Positions 15,701-23,176 of a stretch of 64,000 bases of DNA are shown in pieces. A model generated the notes under the pieces. The model ran no database searches, was not told where the DNA came from, and saw only the letters and a list, made by a program, of their open reading frames with translations. The position numbers and the translations under genes are program-made. Source of the stretch: Microbacterium sp. M28 (GTDB lineage Bacteria > Actinomycetota > Actinomycetes > Actinomycetales > Microbacteriaceae). The stretch lies in NCBI RefSeq assembly GCF_025836995.1, contig NZ_CP107546.1:2294001-2358000 (forward strand), in the 5' to 3' direction. Position 1 is the first letter of the stretch; each line of letters starts with the position of its first letter.

Positions 15701-16303
15701 GGCGAGATGCATTAGCGCGAACCCGACGAAGCGGTCGTTGTCGCGGACGAACGCGTCTCCCGACCACGGCGTCGACCGATCCTCCGGCGAGGCGACCACG
15801 ACGGTGCCGTACTCGGATGCCGCCCAGTCCACGCGCTGCTGCAACTGGAACTCCGTCGGCGCGCAGATGAGCGTCAGCCGGGACAGATCCGTCGGCTGGT
15901 CGGCGATGCTCACCGACGGCACGGCCATCGGCATCGCCTTGACGAGGTACTCCCCCACCTGCTCGGCGATGTCGTCCTGTTCGGCGTCGACCTCACGAGA
16001 CGGTACAGCCGACCGGAGCTTGACCAGGCGGACGAGAGCGAGACTCTCGCGTGCCAGGGACTCGAAGAGGTCGACGTCCACAGCCGTCAGCCGGTGCTCC
16101 CGATCCAGCAGCAGGATCGTCGCGCCGATGCGCGGCGGGCCGGACCGCGCGCGCTGCACGCGCTCCGGCCGCACCCAGAGCGCAGGCCCCAGCAGCCCCA
16201 TCCTGGTCCACTCCCCGGCGAGCGCGAGCAGCGCCTCTCCCTGCTCCCCACTGGGCAGCAGGATGACGCTCACCTTGCGATCGGGCCAGGACGATCGGAC
16301 CAT
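12716..16303 (-). CDS. Large two-helix membrane protein of the VWA/tubulin-like operon
   Basis: A 1195-residue protein that I cannot assign to a family. Residues 1-510 form a soluble alpha/beta part (opening KVSVILLPSGEQGEALLALA). A disordered Ala/Pro/Ser/Glu linker spans about 515-700, including a 15-bp DNA triplication. A charged coiled coil follows (about 700-800, with REHREQMQREMRVQWEDAKA). Two transmembrane helices sit at about 809-831 (MLVAWLVIIGVVALVELLPI) and 848-868 (WVTITVGLVIGLLLTLGFLA), and a ~320-residue soluble C-terminal domain completes it. With two helices, both big domains lie on the same side, presumably the cytoplasm, where the tubulin-like protein is. ATG 16303 is one base after the tubulin-like stop (TGACATG), so the proteins are coupled in synthesis and probably act in one complex. 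Confidence 0.7.
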   Translation of the reverse strand: MVRSSWPDRKVSVILLPSGEQGEALLALAGEWTRMGLLGPALWVRPERVQRARSGPPRIGATILLLDREHRLTAVDVDLFESLARESLALVRLVKLRSAVPSREVDAEQDDIAEQVGEYLVKAMPMAVPSVSIADQPTDLSRLTLICAPTEFQLQQRVDWAASEYGTVVVASPEDRSTPWSGDAFVRDNDRFVGFALMHLASVAGLWNGAGVGSFELVQREASSHQSVWVSRVFVNAVITEALGRRTAAQVLDLASRADSLLIDPSAGSPPTGTAFIDDSLVPGYVDQMVAASMSLDQGALSFHPIEEERQPDRARIGIVEQLRRFGSFSADKLVSMPRWTWRWITSRTGRALTRQLQSDDGTHIVGQDFDSVLDARDARLIARRDEIFDAEKAARAAMSAPVGVGGIRTTPRLWARLRELVFGSLDGSSDLTDLGFVKIEEKVPVFGRVSDVFPDPDAAWTIEDGPANLPVPVDWYVLAAGEPRTHLAAWASAGLGEAQQAANEMAAAEHAFRLLPEPVAAPEQPMSSGGVATSPAGPAAESAASAPPAQAARAAEAADGDIEDKPESEAPASEDPASEEPDAAAPTSRRALAAAAAARSGEVGEPVVDPAEATEADRATDPTTADDTAAHTHTATDSDAPSDRTPGPDVVFAAPSSEQDASSDRPSSPDAPAPAAPAPPAPAPAPPAPVIPSAPETPEQAANREHREQMQREMRVQWEDAKARRDAAAARAQAAEAERRRRDEALASYDDWAVGRDRSFTWRLLAALNADRTAAQTAVARYAREIDRLRAPMPGELLRLRKAFHQRMLVAWLVIIGVVALVELLPILLPELRDTVRRVGFWYPETWVTITVGLVIGLLLTLGFLAAYHRGWSTFQRHVDLTHAHLEHISDASRHARRELARLSSLHRQMVDWLDLLARAVHHPWAIRPEWESKPDYELARESLPFAMNIGTVVETDYAAATRLRRMTTEHLLRRGWRADAFRDLVREVGAELGQDGAAFGVGALDDDLPHSSNNARRMLRDAMSQESVLTRVAAPRLRELMGEIQRHSLHGSKPRVTAIEENPLDAVARMTDPIGIDAGIAWDDFLLDSLAGRREPVTPLSATWLAQRQVQEGHHENVTSYLVMPERLERQLGFHEDARVVTAPFRGSGRAGIDLVWRVDVAGPLPIGAIGLWDAPQRTVAVEIDPDTYDSGI
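14563..14607 (-). repeat. Three 15-bp in-frame tandem repeats in the disordered linker
   Basis: Units 14563-14577, 14578-14592 and 14593-14607 all begin CCTCGGAT and differ at few positions. On the minus strand they encode a five-residue repeat of the type Pro-Ala-Ser-Glu-Asp/Glu in the linker of the large membrane protein. The first two units contain the over-represented word GGATGCC. Confidence 0.75.
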
Positions 16304-16304
16304 G

Positions 16305-19300
16305 TCAGACTCCGGTGTCCACGGCGCGTGTCGCCATGACCGCCGACGACAGGCTCTGCAGCGCGGCCGCGACCTGGTGACGGATCTCCCAGCTGACCGG
16401 ATAGTCGTACACCGACACCGAGAAGTCGTGCTCGGCGACCTGCGAACGGAACTTGGCGTACTCCTCACCGAAGTAGTCCCGCAGCGCCTGCTGGCGCTGG
16501 GTCAGCGTACCCGCTGCGTCGCCGGCACGCGACGAGTCGGGAGTCGGCGCGTCGGCGGCGAGGCGGCCCTCCTGGACCCAGCGCACCAGCGTGTCCGACA
16601 TCTCGAGATCGTCTCCGCCGAGGAACGCGAGGATCTGGTACGGGCGCAGCGGTTCCAGCGACTCCTGCGTGTTGCACAGCGCCAGGGCGATCGTGAGCGA
16701 CTGCATGACCACGCCGGGATAGTCGTACGGCTGGGTGCGCCTGGTGTCCAGCAGCGGCCGGGGGAAGCCGGCGTGGCGCCGCGACTCCGGATCCCACAGC
16801 GACAACCCGGGTCCTCGCTCACCGCCGTCGCCCTCGACCTTGAGCCACCCCAGCGCCTTGGCGACGTACCAGCCGCGGATCATCGCGTTGATCACGGTCG
16901 GGTCGGCCGGGATCGCCTCGCCGAGCAGGCGCGATCGCTTGAACCGCCAGAACGCCTCGCGGCTCTCCTGCGTGTTCGACTGGCGCAGCCAATCGCGTGC
17001 GATCGGCTCCATGACCGAGTCCATGACGATGGGCTGATACGGGAACCCGCTCATCGCGAACACCTCGATGCCCTCGACACGCGCGTCCTGGAACCAGCTG
17101 TCCGAGACCGCGTCGTTCCAGAACCCCATCGCGCCGAGCACCTGCTTGGTGACGGCGTGCATCTCGGTGCCCGCCTTGAACGGGATCGAACTGAACACCA
17201 GGCTGGTCGCCTCGTTGATGGCCTTGTCGTGGACGAGGCGCAGCAGCGTCGGATTGAGTTTGACGAGCGGCTCGCTCGCGCCGAGCGCGGACTGCAGCTG
17301 CTCACGGAACTTCTCGCGCCGCCGTCCGAACACGTCGGGGGCGAGCTCTGACTCGTCGAAGAAGCTCCGCAGGTCCTCGGTGACGTAGGCGTTGAAGGCG
17401 GTGCCCTCCCGGCGCATCCACTTCCTGGCGCGGTCGACGTAGGCATCCGGCGTCGTGGCCATCGTGAACCGCGGATTCTGCGGAGACCGCGAGGCCTCCG
17501 GATCGGCCGTCACGGACGGCTTCCAGGTACGGGCCTGGTCGATCATGGACCAGGTGCCCGCGTCCTCCTCGCTGCGTGAGACGGCGGCCACGCCGACGAT
17601 GAGCTCGCGGACGGCGTCGAGGATCGCGTCGGCGAACCGACCCGTGCCCTCCGAGAAGGTCGACCGGACGAGGCTCTCGAACTCGCGCGGGTACTCGTCC
17701 TGCTCGACGAGCAGGCGCTCGTTCGGCGCGGGGGTGTACTTGCGCGGCACGGTCGAGTCCTCGCGCTTGGGCCAGAAATCGTAGTCGTTGTCGCGGTCGT
17801 CCGCGGTCTTGCGCGCCTTCACGCGCAGCGCCAGCTCCTTGTACGCGCCCTCGAGGTGCACGCGAAGCGGGGTCAGGAACTCACGGCGCAGCTCGTTCAG
17901 CAACTGCGCCGCGCTGCGGCGCAACGGCGCCTCCGCCGCCCAGTCGAACGCCTGCTGGATGCGTTCGACAGCGCCGATCACGGCATCCTGATCCGGGCGG
18001 ATCGATTGCTGGTTCGGCGCGCTCTGCAGCTGCTCGCTGACCAGCGAGGGCAACGACTGCACCCACTCCTCGTGCATCTGCGCCTCGGACTCGAGTCCGT
18101 CGACCGTGCTCTTGAGAGTCCGGTCGACGCGGGTGAGTAGCTCGACGACGACCGGGAGCCCGTTGGTCGCGACGTGCTCGGCGATGACGCGGAGCATCTC
18201 CGCCGGCGCCTCCCGTTCCCACGTGTCCAGCAGCACCTGACGGTGGTTCTGCTCCACCCGCAGCAGTTCGGGCTTGCGCACCGACCATTCGGCCAGCAGC
18301 CGCTGACTCCAGGTCGTGAGGTCCAGTCCGCCGTTCTTGTCGAGCTGCGCGGGGTCGTTCAGGCGCAGCTGGATGTCCTGGCCGAGCTTGGTCGCCAGCG
18401 CCGCGCGCTCCGCGGCCGGCCGGAGCCGATCGGTGACGTCGTTGTGATCCTCGGTGTCCTCGTTCAGGCGCAGTTCGCGGATGAACAGCTGATAGTCCTG
18501 GTCGGCCCTGACCGAGATCCACTCGGCCTCGGTGCGCTGCGCGAACAGCGGGTCGGCCTCGGTGTGCGCGTACAGCATCCGATCGATGACGGATCGGGCC
18601 AGGCGCTCGGCGGAGTACTCGAAGAACTTCTCGCGCCCGAGCGTCACGCGTCCGAAGCCCATCGAGGAGAACGCCGGCGAGTGGTGGGCCGAGTTGATGA
18701 GACCGGTCGCGTCGGGGAGCACGTTCGCGCCGACGCGGGCCTGCCAGTTGCCGGAGGCGTACGCGGTGATGCTGTCCTGCACGCGGTCGTCCGTGATCCA
18801 GGCCGCGAGGCTGGCGGAGACGGCGTTGTAGACCTCGCTCTGGTCGGCGAAGGTCACCTTGGAGTTGCTGCGGCCGACGATGAACGGATACGCGGCGCCG
18901 ACGCGGTCGCGCGCGCCGCCGTAGGACGGCGCGACGCCCTGCGTCTGCAGCAGCTCGATCGTGGAGCTGGAGGGAGTGTCGGTCCAGAAGCCGTTCATCG
19001 TCTCAGCGATCGCGGCGAGCGCGTTGCCCGGGGTGCCGGCCGTGACGCCCAGTTGGTCGAAGACATCCGGGGCGTACAGGATGCTGAAGACCTCGTTCGA
19101 CCACGGATACTGTTTCGCGGTGGACTTGACGATCTCGATGATGTCGAGGAACTGTCCGGCGCCGGAACCGCCCGCGACGGAGGAGACGACGATGACCGTC
19201 GGGCTGCTGTTGGCCGACTCGTCCCTGGCGCGCAGGGCGCGGCCCAGGGTCTGCAGCTCGGCGAGGGCTGCGGCATCCCCCAGCCGGGCGATCGCATTGC

Positions 19301-19718
19301 GCGCGGCGACAGCGATGTCCTTGGTCGACGACAGTGCGACCGCGCGACCGACCGCGCGGAACTGCCCTGCCCCCTTGGTCACGTCGACCCTGACCCGCCG
19401 CGGATCGGGCAGCTGACGCTCGATGTCGGAGTGCACGCTCTGGTTCGTGGCGTGAGCGCCCTCGATCGTCTTGTAGACCGTGTCGTAGTTGGCGCCGGCG
19501 GAGACGAGACCCTTGTACTCCTGCGCCGGGAGGAAGGGTGCAGGGTAGTCGACGCCGTCCTGCACGGTCGGGGTGTCGAAGTGGAGGAACTGCCAGGCTG
19601 CTGGGAGCCCGCCGTTCCAGCCGGCCTGCTGCAGTTTGAGTTCGAGCTGGTACTTCAGGCCGCGCAGCGTCTTTCCGCCGGAGCCTCCGACGCCGATGAT
19701 GAGGAAGGGACGAAGCAT
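16305..19718 (-). CDS. Tubulin/FtsZ-superfamily-like protein (Tubulin_2 type), 1137 residues
   Basis: A long cytoplasmic protein whose first ~200 residues resemble the GTP-binding domain of the tubulin/FtsZ superfamily as found in the bacterial Tubulin_2 family. Residues 9-15 are GVGGSGG with KTLRGLKYQLE after it (loop T1 position), and residues 178-189 read SSVAGGSGAGQF, in the place of the tubulin GGGTGSG signature (loop T4). The remaining ~900 residues have no motif I recognise: alternating helical stretches, no membrane segment and no signal peptide. ATG 19718 starts right at the glycine motif; upstream in-frame codons overlap the VWA gene. The gene lies between the VWA anchor protein and the two-helix membrane protein. 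Nucleotide binding and polymerisation are inferences; a Rossmann-like alternative cannot be excluded by eye. Confidence 0.7.
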   Translation of the reverse strand: MLRPFLIIGVGGSGGKTLRGLKYQLELKLQQAGWNGGLPAAWQFLHFDTPTVQDGVDYPAPFLPAQEYKGLVSAGANYDTVYKTIEGAHATNQSVHSDIERQLPDPRRVRVDVTKGAGQFRAVGRAVALSSTKDIAVAARNAIARLGDAAALAELQTLGRALRARDESANSSPTVIVVSSVAGGSGAGQFLDIIEIVKSTAKQYPWSNEVFSILYAPDVFDQLGVTAGTPGNALAAIAETMNGFWTDTPSSSTIELLQTQGVAPSYGGARDRVGAAYPFIVGRSNSKVTFADQSEVYNAVSASLAAWITDDRVQDSITAYASGNWQARVGANVLPDATGLINSAHHSPAFSSMGFGRVTLGREKFFEYSAERLARSVIDRMLYAHTEADPLFAQRTEAEWISVRADQDYQLFIRELRLNEDTEDHNDVTDRLRPAAERAALATKLGQDIQLRLNDPAQLDKNGGLDLTTWSQRLLAEWSVRKPELLRVEQNHRQVLLDTWEREAPAEMLRVIAEHVATNGLPVVVELLTRVDRTLKSTVDGLESEAQMHEEWVQSLPSLVSEQLQSAPNQQSIRPDQDAVIGAVERIQQAFDWAAEAPLRRSAAQLLNELRREFLTPLRVHLEGAYKELALRVKARKTADDRDNDYDFWPKREDSTVPRKYTPAPNERLLVEQDEYPREFESLVRSTFSEGTGRFADAILDAVRELIVGVAAVSRSEEDAGTWSMIDQARTWKPSVTADPEASRSPQNPRFTMATTPDAYVDRARKWMRREGTAFNAYVTEDLRSFFDESELAPDVFGRRREKFREQLQSALGASEPLVKLNPTLLRLVHDKAINEATSLVFSSIPFKAGTEMHAVTKQVLGAMGFWNDAVSDSWFQDARVEGIEVFAMSGFPYQPIVMDSVMEPIARDWLRQSNTQESREAFWRFKRSRLLGEAIPADPTVINAMIRGWYVAKALGWLKVEGDGGERGPGLSLWDPESRRHAGFPRPLLDTRRTQPYDYPGVVMQSLTIALALCNTQESLEPLRPYQILAFLGGDDLEMSDTLVRWVQEGRLAADAPTPDSSRAGDAAGTLTQRQQALRDYFGEEYAKFRSQVAEHDFSVSVYDYPVSWEIRHQVAAALQSLSSAVMATRAVDTGV

Positions 19719-19752
19719 GATGTCTCTCTGTCTTTCGCGATCGGTTCGGGTG

Positions 19753-22557
19753 TCAGGAACGCGGCGGGGTGCCTGGCCGCGGCGGTGGCGGAGTACCGGG
19801 TCCGCCCGTGCGTGGTGGGGGAGCTGAGCCAGTGCCGCGGGCGGGTGGTGCGGTCGCACCCGGTGCGCGACCCGGGAGCGGCGGCGGTGCGGCCGGATCG
19901 GTCGAGGTCGCCCGTGCCGGAGCGGATGCCGAGGGCGCCGCAGCCGAAGGGGCCTGCGCTCGCGCGGCACCTGATCCGTCGGCGCCCGTCGATGCCTTGG
20001 CCCGATCTCGCTCGACGAGATCGGCTCGCGCGCGGTTCACCGCCTCGGCGAGTGTGGTGTCCACGGCGATCTCGGCCAGACGCTGCGCGTGCTGCCCCTG
20101 GTCGCTCGGCGATGCGCGGTGGTAGACGACGACCGTGCCGGTCACGGGCTCACCGCGTGCGGTGCGGCGCAGTTCGGCCTCCGGTACGACGACGCCGAAG
20201 AACCGGTCGAGCGGCAGCTTCGCGAAGCGCAGACGGCGCTGGGAGTCCTTGGACGCCGTCGCCATGCGTCCCGCTCGCGCCGTGATGAGGGCCATCCCCG
20301 CCGGCGCCGTCACCTCGTACCACGGCGCACGGAGCGGGAACCACGGCACGCGCGCCCGCAGGGTGCCGAGCACCGGGTCGGAGATCGACCGCTCCCCGTC
20401 GGACGGCGACCGGTAAGCGAACGCGTCCGAGAGCGCGCTGCCCTGCGCGGGGGCGGTGATCTGCACGCCTTGCGGATCGATCCGGATCGGGAACGCCGCC
20501 CGCTGCGTGCTCTTGGGCACGTCGATGCGCGTGGTCAGCCAGTTCAGCACCCACAGCACGATCAGCGGGAGCAGCAGGCCGATGGCCAGCAGCGCGAGCG
20601 CCAGCAGCAGCACGGCCGCGGTGTTCACGGGGTGGGTGGAGCGGAACTGCACCGGGACGCTCTGCTCGACGGACTCGCCCGCAGCGGACACGAAGGTGAT
20701 CGGCACCGCGGCCGCGACGTCGGCGTCCGCCGCGATCTCGTTCATGACGGAGACGGGGATCTTCACCTCGCCGTTCTCGGGGACGGTGACGCATCCGTTC
20801 TCGTCCAGGTCGCCGAAGCTCCACCGCCAGGTCTCACCGCGCTCACCCGCGTCGCTCGTGATGGACGTCCGGTCGTCCGCGATGCAGGCGGTGCCTGCGC
20901 CGTTCTGGGTCGGGCCCACGATCGTGATGGTGCCCTCCGCCGTGCCGTCCGCGCCCTCGAGGTCGCTCAGGCGTGTGGGCGGGTCTGTGACGGCATGCGG
21001 GAAGTCGGCCCCGAGCGTGAGCGTGATCGTCTTCTGCGTCGTCACGGGGGCGAGCGGGAGATCGTGCTCCGCCGTGCGCAGCGGATCGATCGAGGCCGAG
21101 ACGTCGATCGACGCCAGATTCACATCGGCGGGCAGCGGGATCGTGATGCGTCCGGTGCTCTGGTCGACGGTCGCATCCGGCAGCGCGGTGCGCGCGCCCT
21201 CCGAGAGATAGGACGCGCTGAACGCGGCCTCTCCGAACTCGCCGAGATCCGCGGGCTCGCCGTCCGCATCCCGCACCGTCGCGCTCAGGGCCGCCGCGAA
21301 CGAGCCGTCGGCGGACATCTCGATCTCGTTGACGTCGTCGAACTCGATCGCCAGGTCGCTGAACAGGTAGAGCGAAGCCGTCGTCTGATCGTCGGCCTCC
21401 AGGCGCCACCGCCCCTCGGCGTCGGAGTCCACGGCGACCTCGATGATGCTCGCGCCGTCGCTCGTGTCCACCGTCATGCCGTCCGCGTCCTCGGCGGTGT
21501 CGGCGGAGAAGGTCGGGCGGTCGGATCCTTCGGGCGGGGTCAGCATCCACTCACCGGACACGATCACACGGAACCGCGAGACGCCCTCGTCAATCCAGAA
21601 CCCGCCGTCTTCGTCGAACGGTTGCGGGAACCCGCCGGCGACCTGCGCGCCGAGCTGCAGGAACACCAGCGACAGCGCATCGGGACCGTCCGCGTTCACG
21701 AACGCGCCGTGCACGAAGCTGTCGGGCATCGGCTGCTGTCCACACGCGGGATCGGCGCCCGGCACTCCGCCCTCGACGAGCGTCTGCATCGTCGGGGCGG
21801 CATCCGCGGCATCCGATCCGACGGCGAGCAGCGCCCCGACGACGACGACGCCCGACTGGCGGAACGAATTGAAGACGCCATACCCGGACGGCTGCGCGCC
21901 GCGCTCGTCGAGGACGGCACCGCACATCGCGTTGAGGGCGTCGAAGTCCTCCGCCTGCTGGCCGTCTGGGGCCTTGATGTCGAGGGCACCGTCGGTGAGC
22001 CAGATGAGCATCTGGCACCCGGGGGCAGCACTCTGCTGATCGGCGAGCTGCCGCTGAGCCCCCGCGAGGGCGTCCGGCCAGTTCGTGTAGCCCTCCGGGC
22101 GCTTGCTCTCGATCGCGGCGGCGAGCTCATCCGGGCTGCTGTCGTCGTAGCTCTGCCAGCGGATCGCCTCGGCGTAGTCGCTCGCGAAGAAGCCGGCCGC
22201 CCAGTTCAGCGTGATCCCGTCGTCGAGCGCGCCCAGTTGCGCCAGGCTGTTGCCCAGGATCTGGGCTCTGACGACGTCCGGATCCGATCCTGGCCCGCCG
22301 CCGTCCGCCCGGCGCAGCGACGTCGACGAGTCGATCAGGTAGTAGACGTTCAGGGTGCTCTGCGAGGCCAGGCAGGCGCGCAGGTCCGCGATCGCTTCGC
22401 TGCCGGAGTCGGACAGCTCGCCGCCTGCGGCCGCCGCGGTGACGGGCACGACGGCCGGCGCGGGGGCGGCCGCCGCCGAGCCCGCGGCGCCGAACGACGT
22501 CAGCAGGGCGACGACCGTCGCCACGACCCCCGCTCTGATCCGTGCACCCCTGGTCAT
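19753..22557 (-). CDS. Secreted, membrane-anchored VWA-domain protein with proline-rich cytoplasmic tail
   Basis: A 934-residue type I membrane protein. Residues 1-31 are a signal peptide ending in an Ala-rich site. A von Willebrand A domain follows (about 65-260) with an intact metal site: YYLIDSSTSL gives Asp76-x-Ser78-x-Ser80, and IWLTDG (185-190) supplies the distal Asp. Beta-rich extracellular modules run from ~320 to 640, one membrane helix spans 647-674 (VLLLALALLAIGLLLPLIVL), and a ~260-residue cytoplasmic part ends in a Pro/Gly-rich tail from ~860. Cysteines occur in the extracellular part. ATG 22557 overlaps the stop of the preceding gene (ATGA). VWA domains bind protein ligands through the metal, so this subunit can link an outside ligand to the cytoplasmic tubulin-like protein encoded 34 bp downstream. 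Confidence 0.82.
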   Translation of the reverse strand: MTRGARIRAGVVATVVALLTSFGAAGSAAAAPAPAVVPVTAAAAGGELSDSGSEAIADLRACLASQSTLNVYYLIDSSTSLRRADGGGPGSDPDVVRAQILGNSLAQLGALDDGITLNWAAGFFASDYAEAIRWQSYDDSSPDELAAAIESKRPEGYTNWPDALAGAQRQLADQQSAAPGCQMLIWLTDGALDIKAPDGQQAEDFDALNAMCGAVLDERGAQPSGYGVFNSFRQSGVVVVGALLAVGSDAADAAPTMQTLVEGGVPGADPACGQQPMPDSFVHGAFVNADGPDALSLVFLQLGAQVAGGFPQPFDEDGGFWIDEGVSRFRVIVSGEWMLTPPEGSDRPTFSADTAEDADGMTVDTSDGASIIEVAVDSDAEGRWRLEADDQTTASLYLFSDLAIEFDDVNEIEMSADGSFAAALSATVRDADGEPADLGEFGEAAFSASYLSEGARTALPDATVDQSTGRITIPLPADVNLASIDVSASIDPLRTAEHDLPLAPVTTQKTITLTLGADFPHAVTDPPTRLSDLEGADGTAEGTITIVGPTQNGAGTACIADDRTSITSDAGERGETWRWSFGDLDENGCVTVPENGEVKIPVSVMNEIAADADVAAAVPITFVSAAGESVEQSVPVQFRSTHPVNTAAVLLLALALLAIGLLLPLIVLWVLNWLTTRIDVPKSTQRAAFPIRIDPQGVQITAPAQGSALSDAFAYRSPSDGERSISDPVLGTLRARVPWFPLRAPWYEVTAPAGMALITARAGRMATASKDSQRRLRFAKLPLDRFFGVVVPEAELRRTARGEPVTGTVVVYHRASPSDQGQHAQRLAEIAVDTTLAEAVNRARADLVERDRAKASTGADGSGAARAQAPSAAAPSASAPARATSTDPAAPPPLPGRAPGATAPPARGTGSAPPPRTGGPGTPPPPRPGTPPRS

Positions 22558-22970
22558 GAGAGCCCCCAGGCCTCGGACAGCGGCACGCTGAGATTCAGGA
22601 TGTGCCAGATGCCGATCGCGACGGCAGGCCAGAGCGCCCACCGGAGCAGCGACGTGTACCGCGCGTTCAGCGCGAAGTTGGCGTTGCGGCGGACGCCTCC
22701 GCGCTGGCCGATCACGTCCCACCCATAGCAGGCGATCACGACGAGGGGCGTGAGCAGATAGCCGATGAGGCTGAGCCACCAGTGCTCGGCGAGGACGAGC
22801 GGAAGCGGAACACCGGCGAACAGTTCGACGGGGGCGCTGAAGCCGGCGATCACGACGACCGCGATGATCAGGCTCACCGCGAGCGCGCCGAGCCCGATCG
22901 CCAGCGGGATCGGGGATGCCCCGCCCGCCCGCGATGACGGTCGTGCAGTCGCGTGAACCGCTGATGTCAT
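22554..22970 (-). CDS. Three-helix membrane protein, first gene of the VWA/tubulin-like operon
   Basis: A 138-residue integral membrane protein without recognisable family. Hydrophobic segments lie at about residues 22-45 (PLAIGLGALAVSLIIAVVVI), 64-82 (WLSLIGYLLTPLVVIACYGW) and 107-127 (LRWALWPAVAIGIWHILNLS); between the last two is a basic loop (GQRGGVRRNANFALNARYTS). GGAGG spaced about 7 nt upstream decides the start at ATG 22970; a longer frame reaching 23027 lacks such a site. Its stop overlaps the VWA gene start (ATGA), so it leads the operon. TAATGT at 23026-23031 could be the operon's -10. Role: possibly a membrane partner of the VWA protein. Confidence 0.68.
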   Translation of the reverse strand: MTSAVHATARPSSRAGGASPIPLAIGLGALAVSLIIAVVVIAGFSAPVELFAGVPLPLVLAEHWWLSLIGYLLTPLVVIACYGWDVIGQRGGVRRNANFALNARYTSLLRWALWPAVAIGIWHILNLSVPLSEAWGLS

Positions 22971-23176
22971 CGCGTGCCTCCACCCGTACGCGGGCGGCGC
23001 CCGGCGTGCTTTCCCCGTACTCCACACATTAGCGACGGCCTCCGACTCTGCCTACAAGACTCCTGGGAGCGTGAACCGTGCGATTGTCCCCCGTGAACCT
23101 GCGCTCCCGATCACAGCCGACCGCCCGACAGGAAGTACGGTCGTAGTACTCCCTTCTCTCAGAACGAGGTCCCCGC

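Noticed and set aside
20089..22728. Plus-strand frame of 879 codons opposite the VWA gene
   Set aside because: Shadow frame; the minus strand has signal peptide, VWA metal site and membrane helix in the right order.
23138..23154. AGTAC...GTACT inverted repeat ahead of the ABC exporter as an operator
   Set aside because: Only 5-bp arms around 7 bp, easily expected by chance; no regulator gene adjacent.
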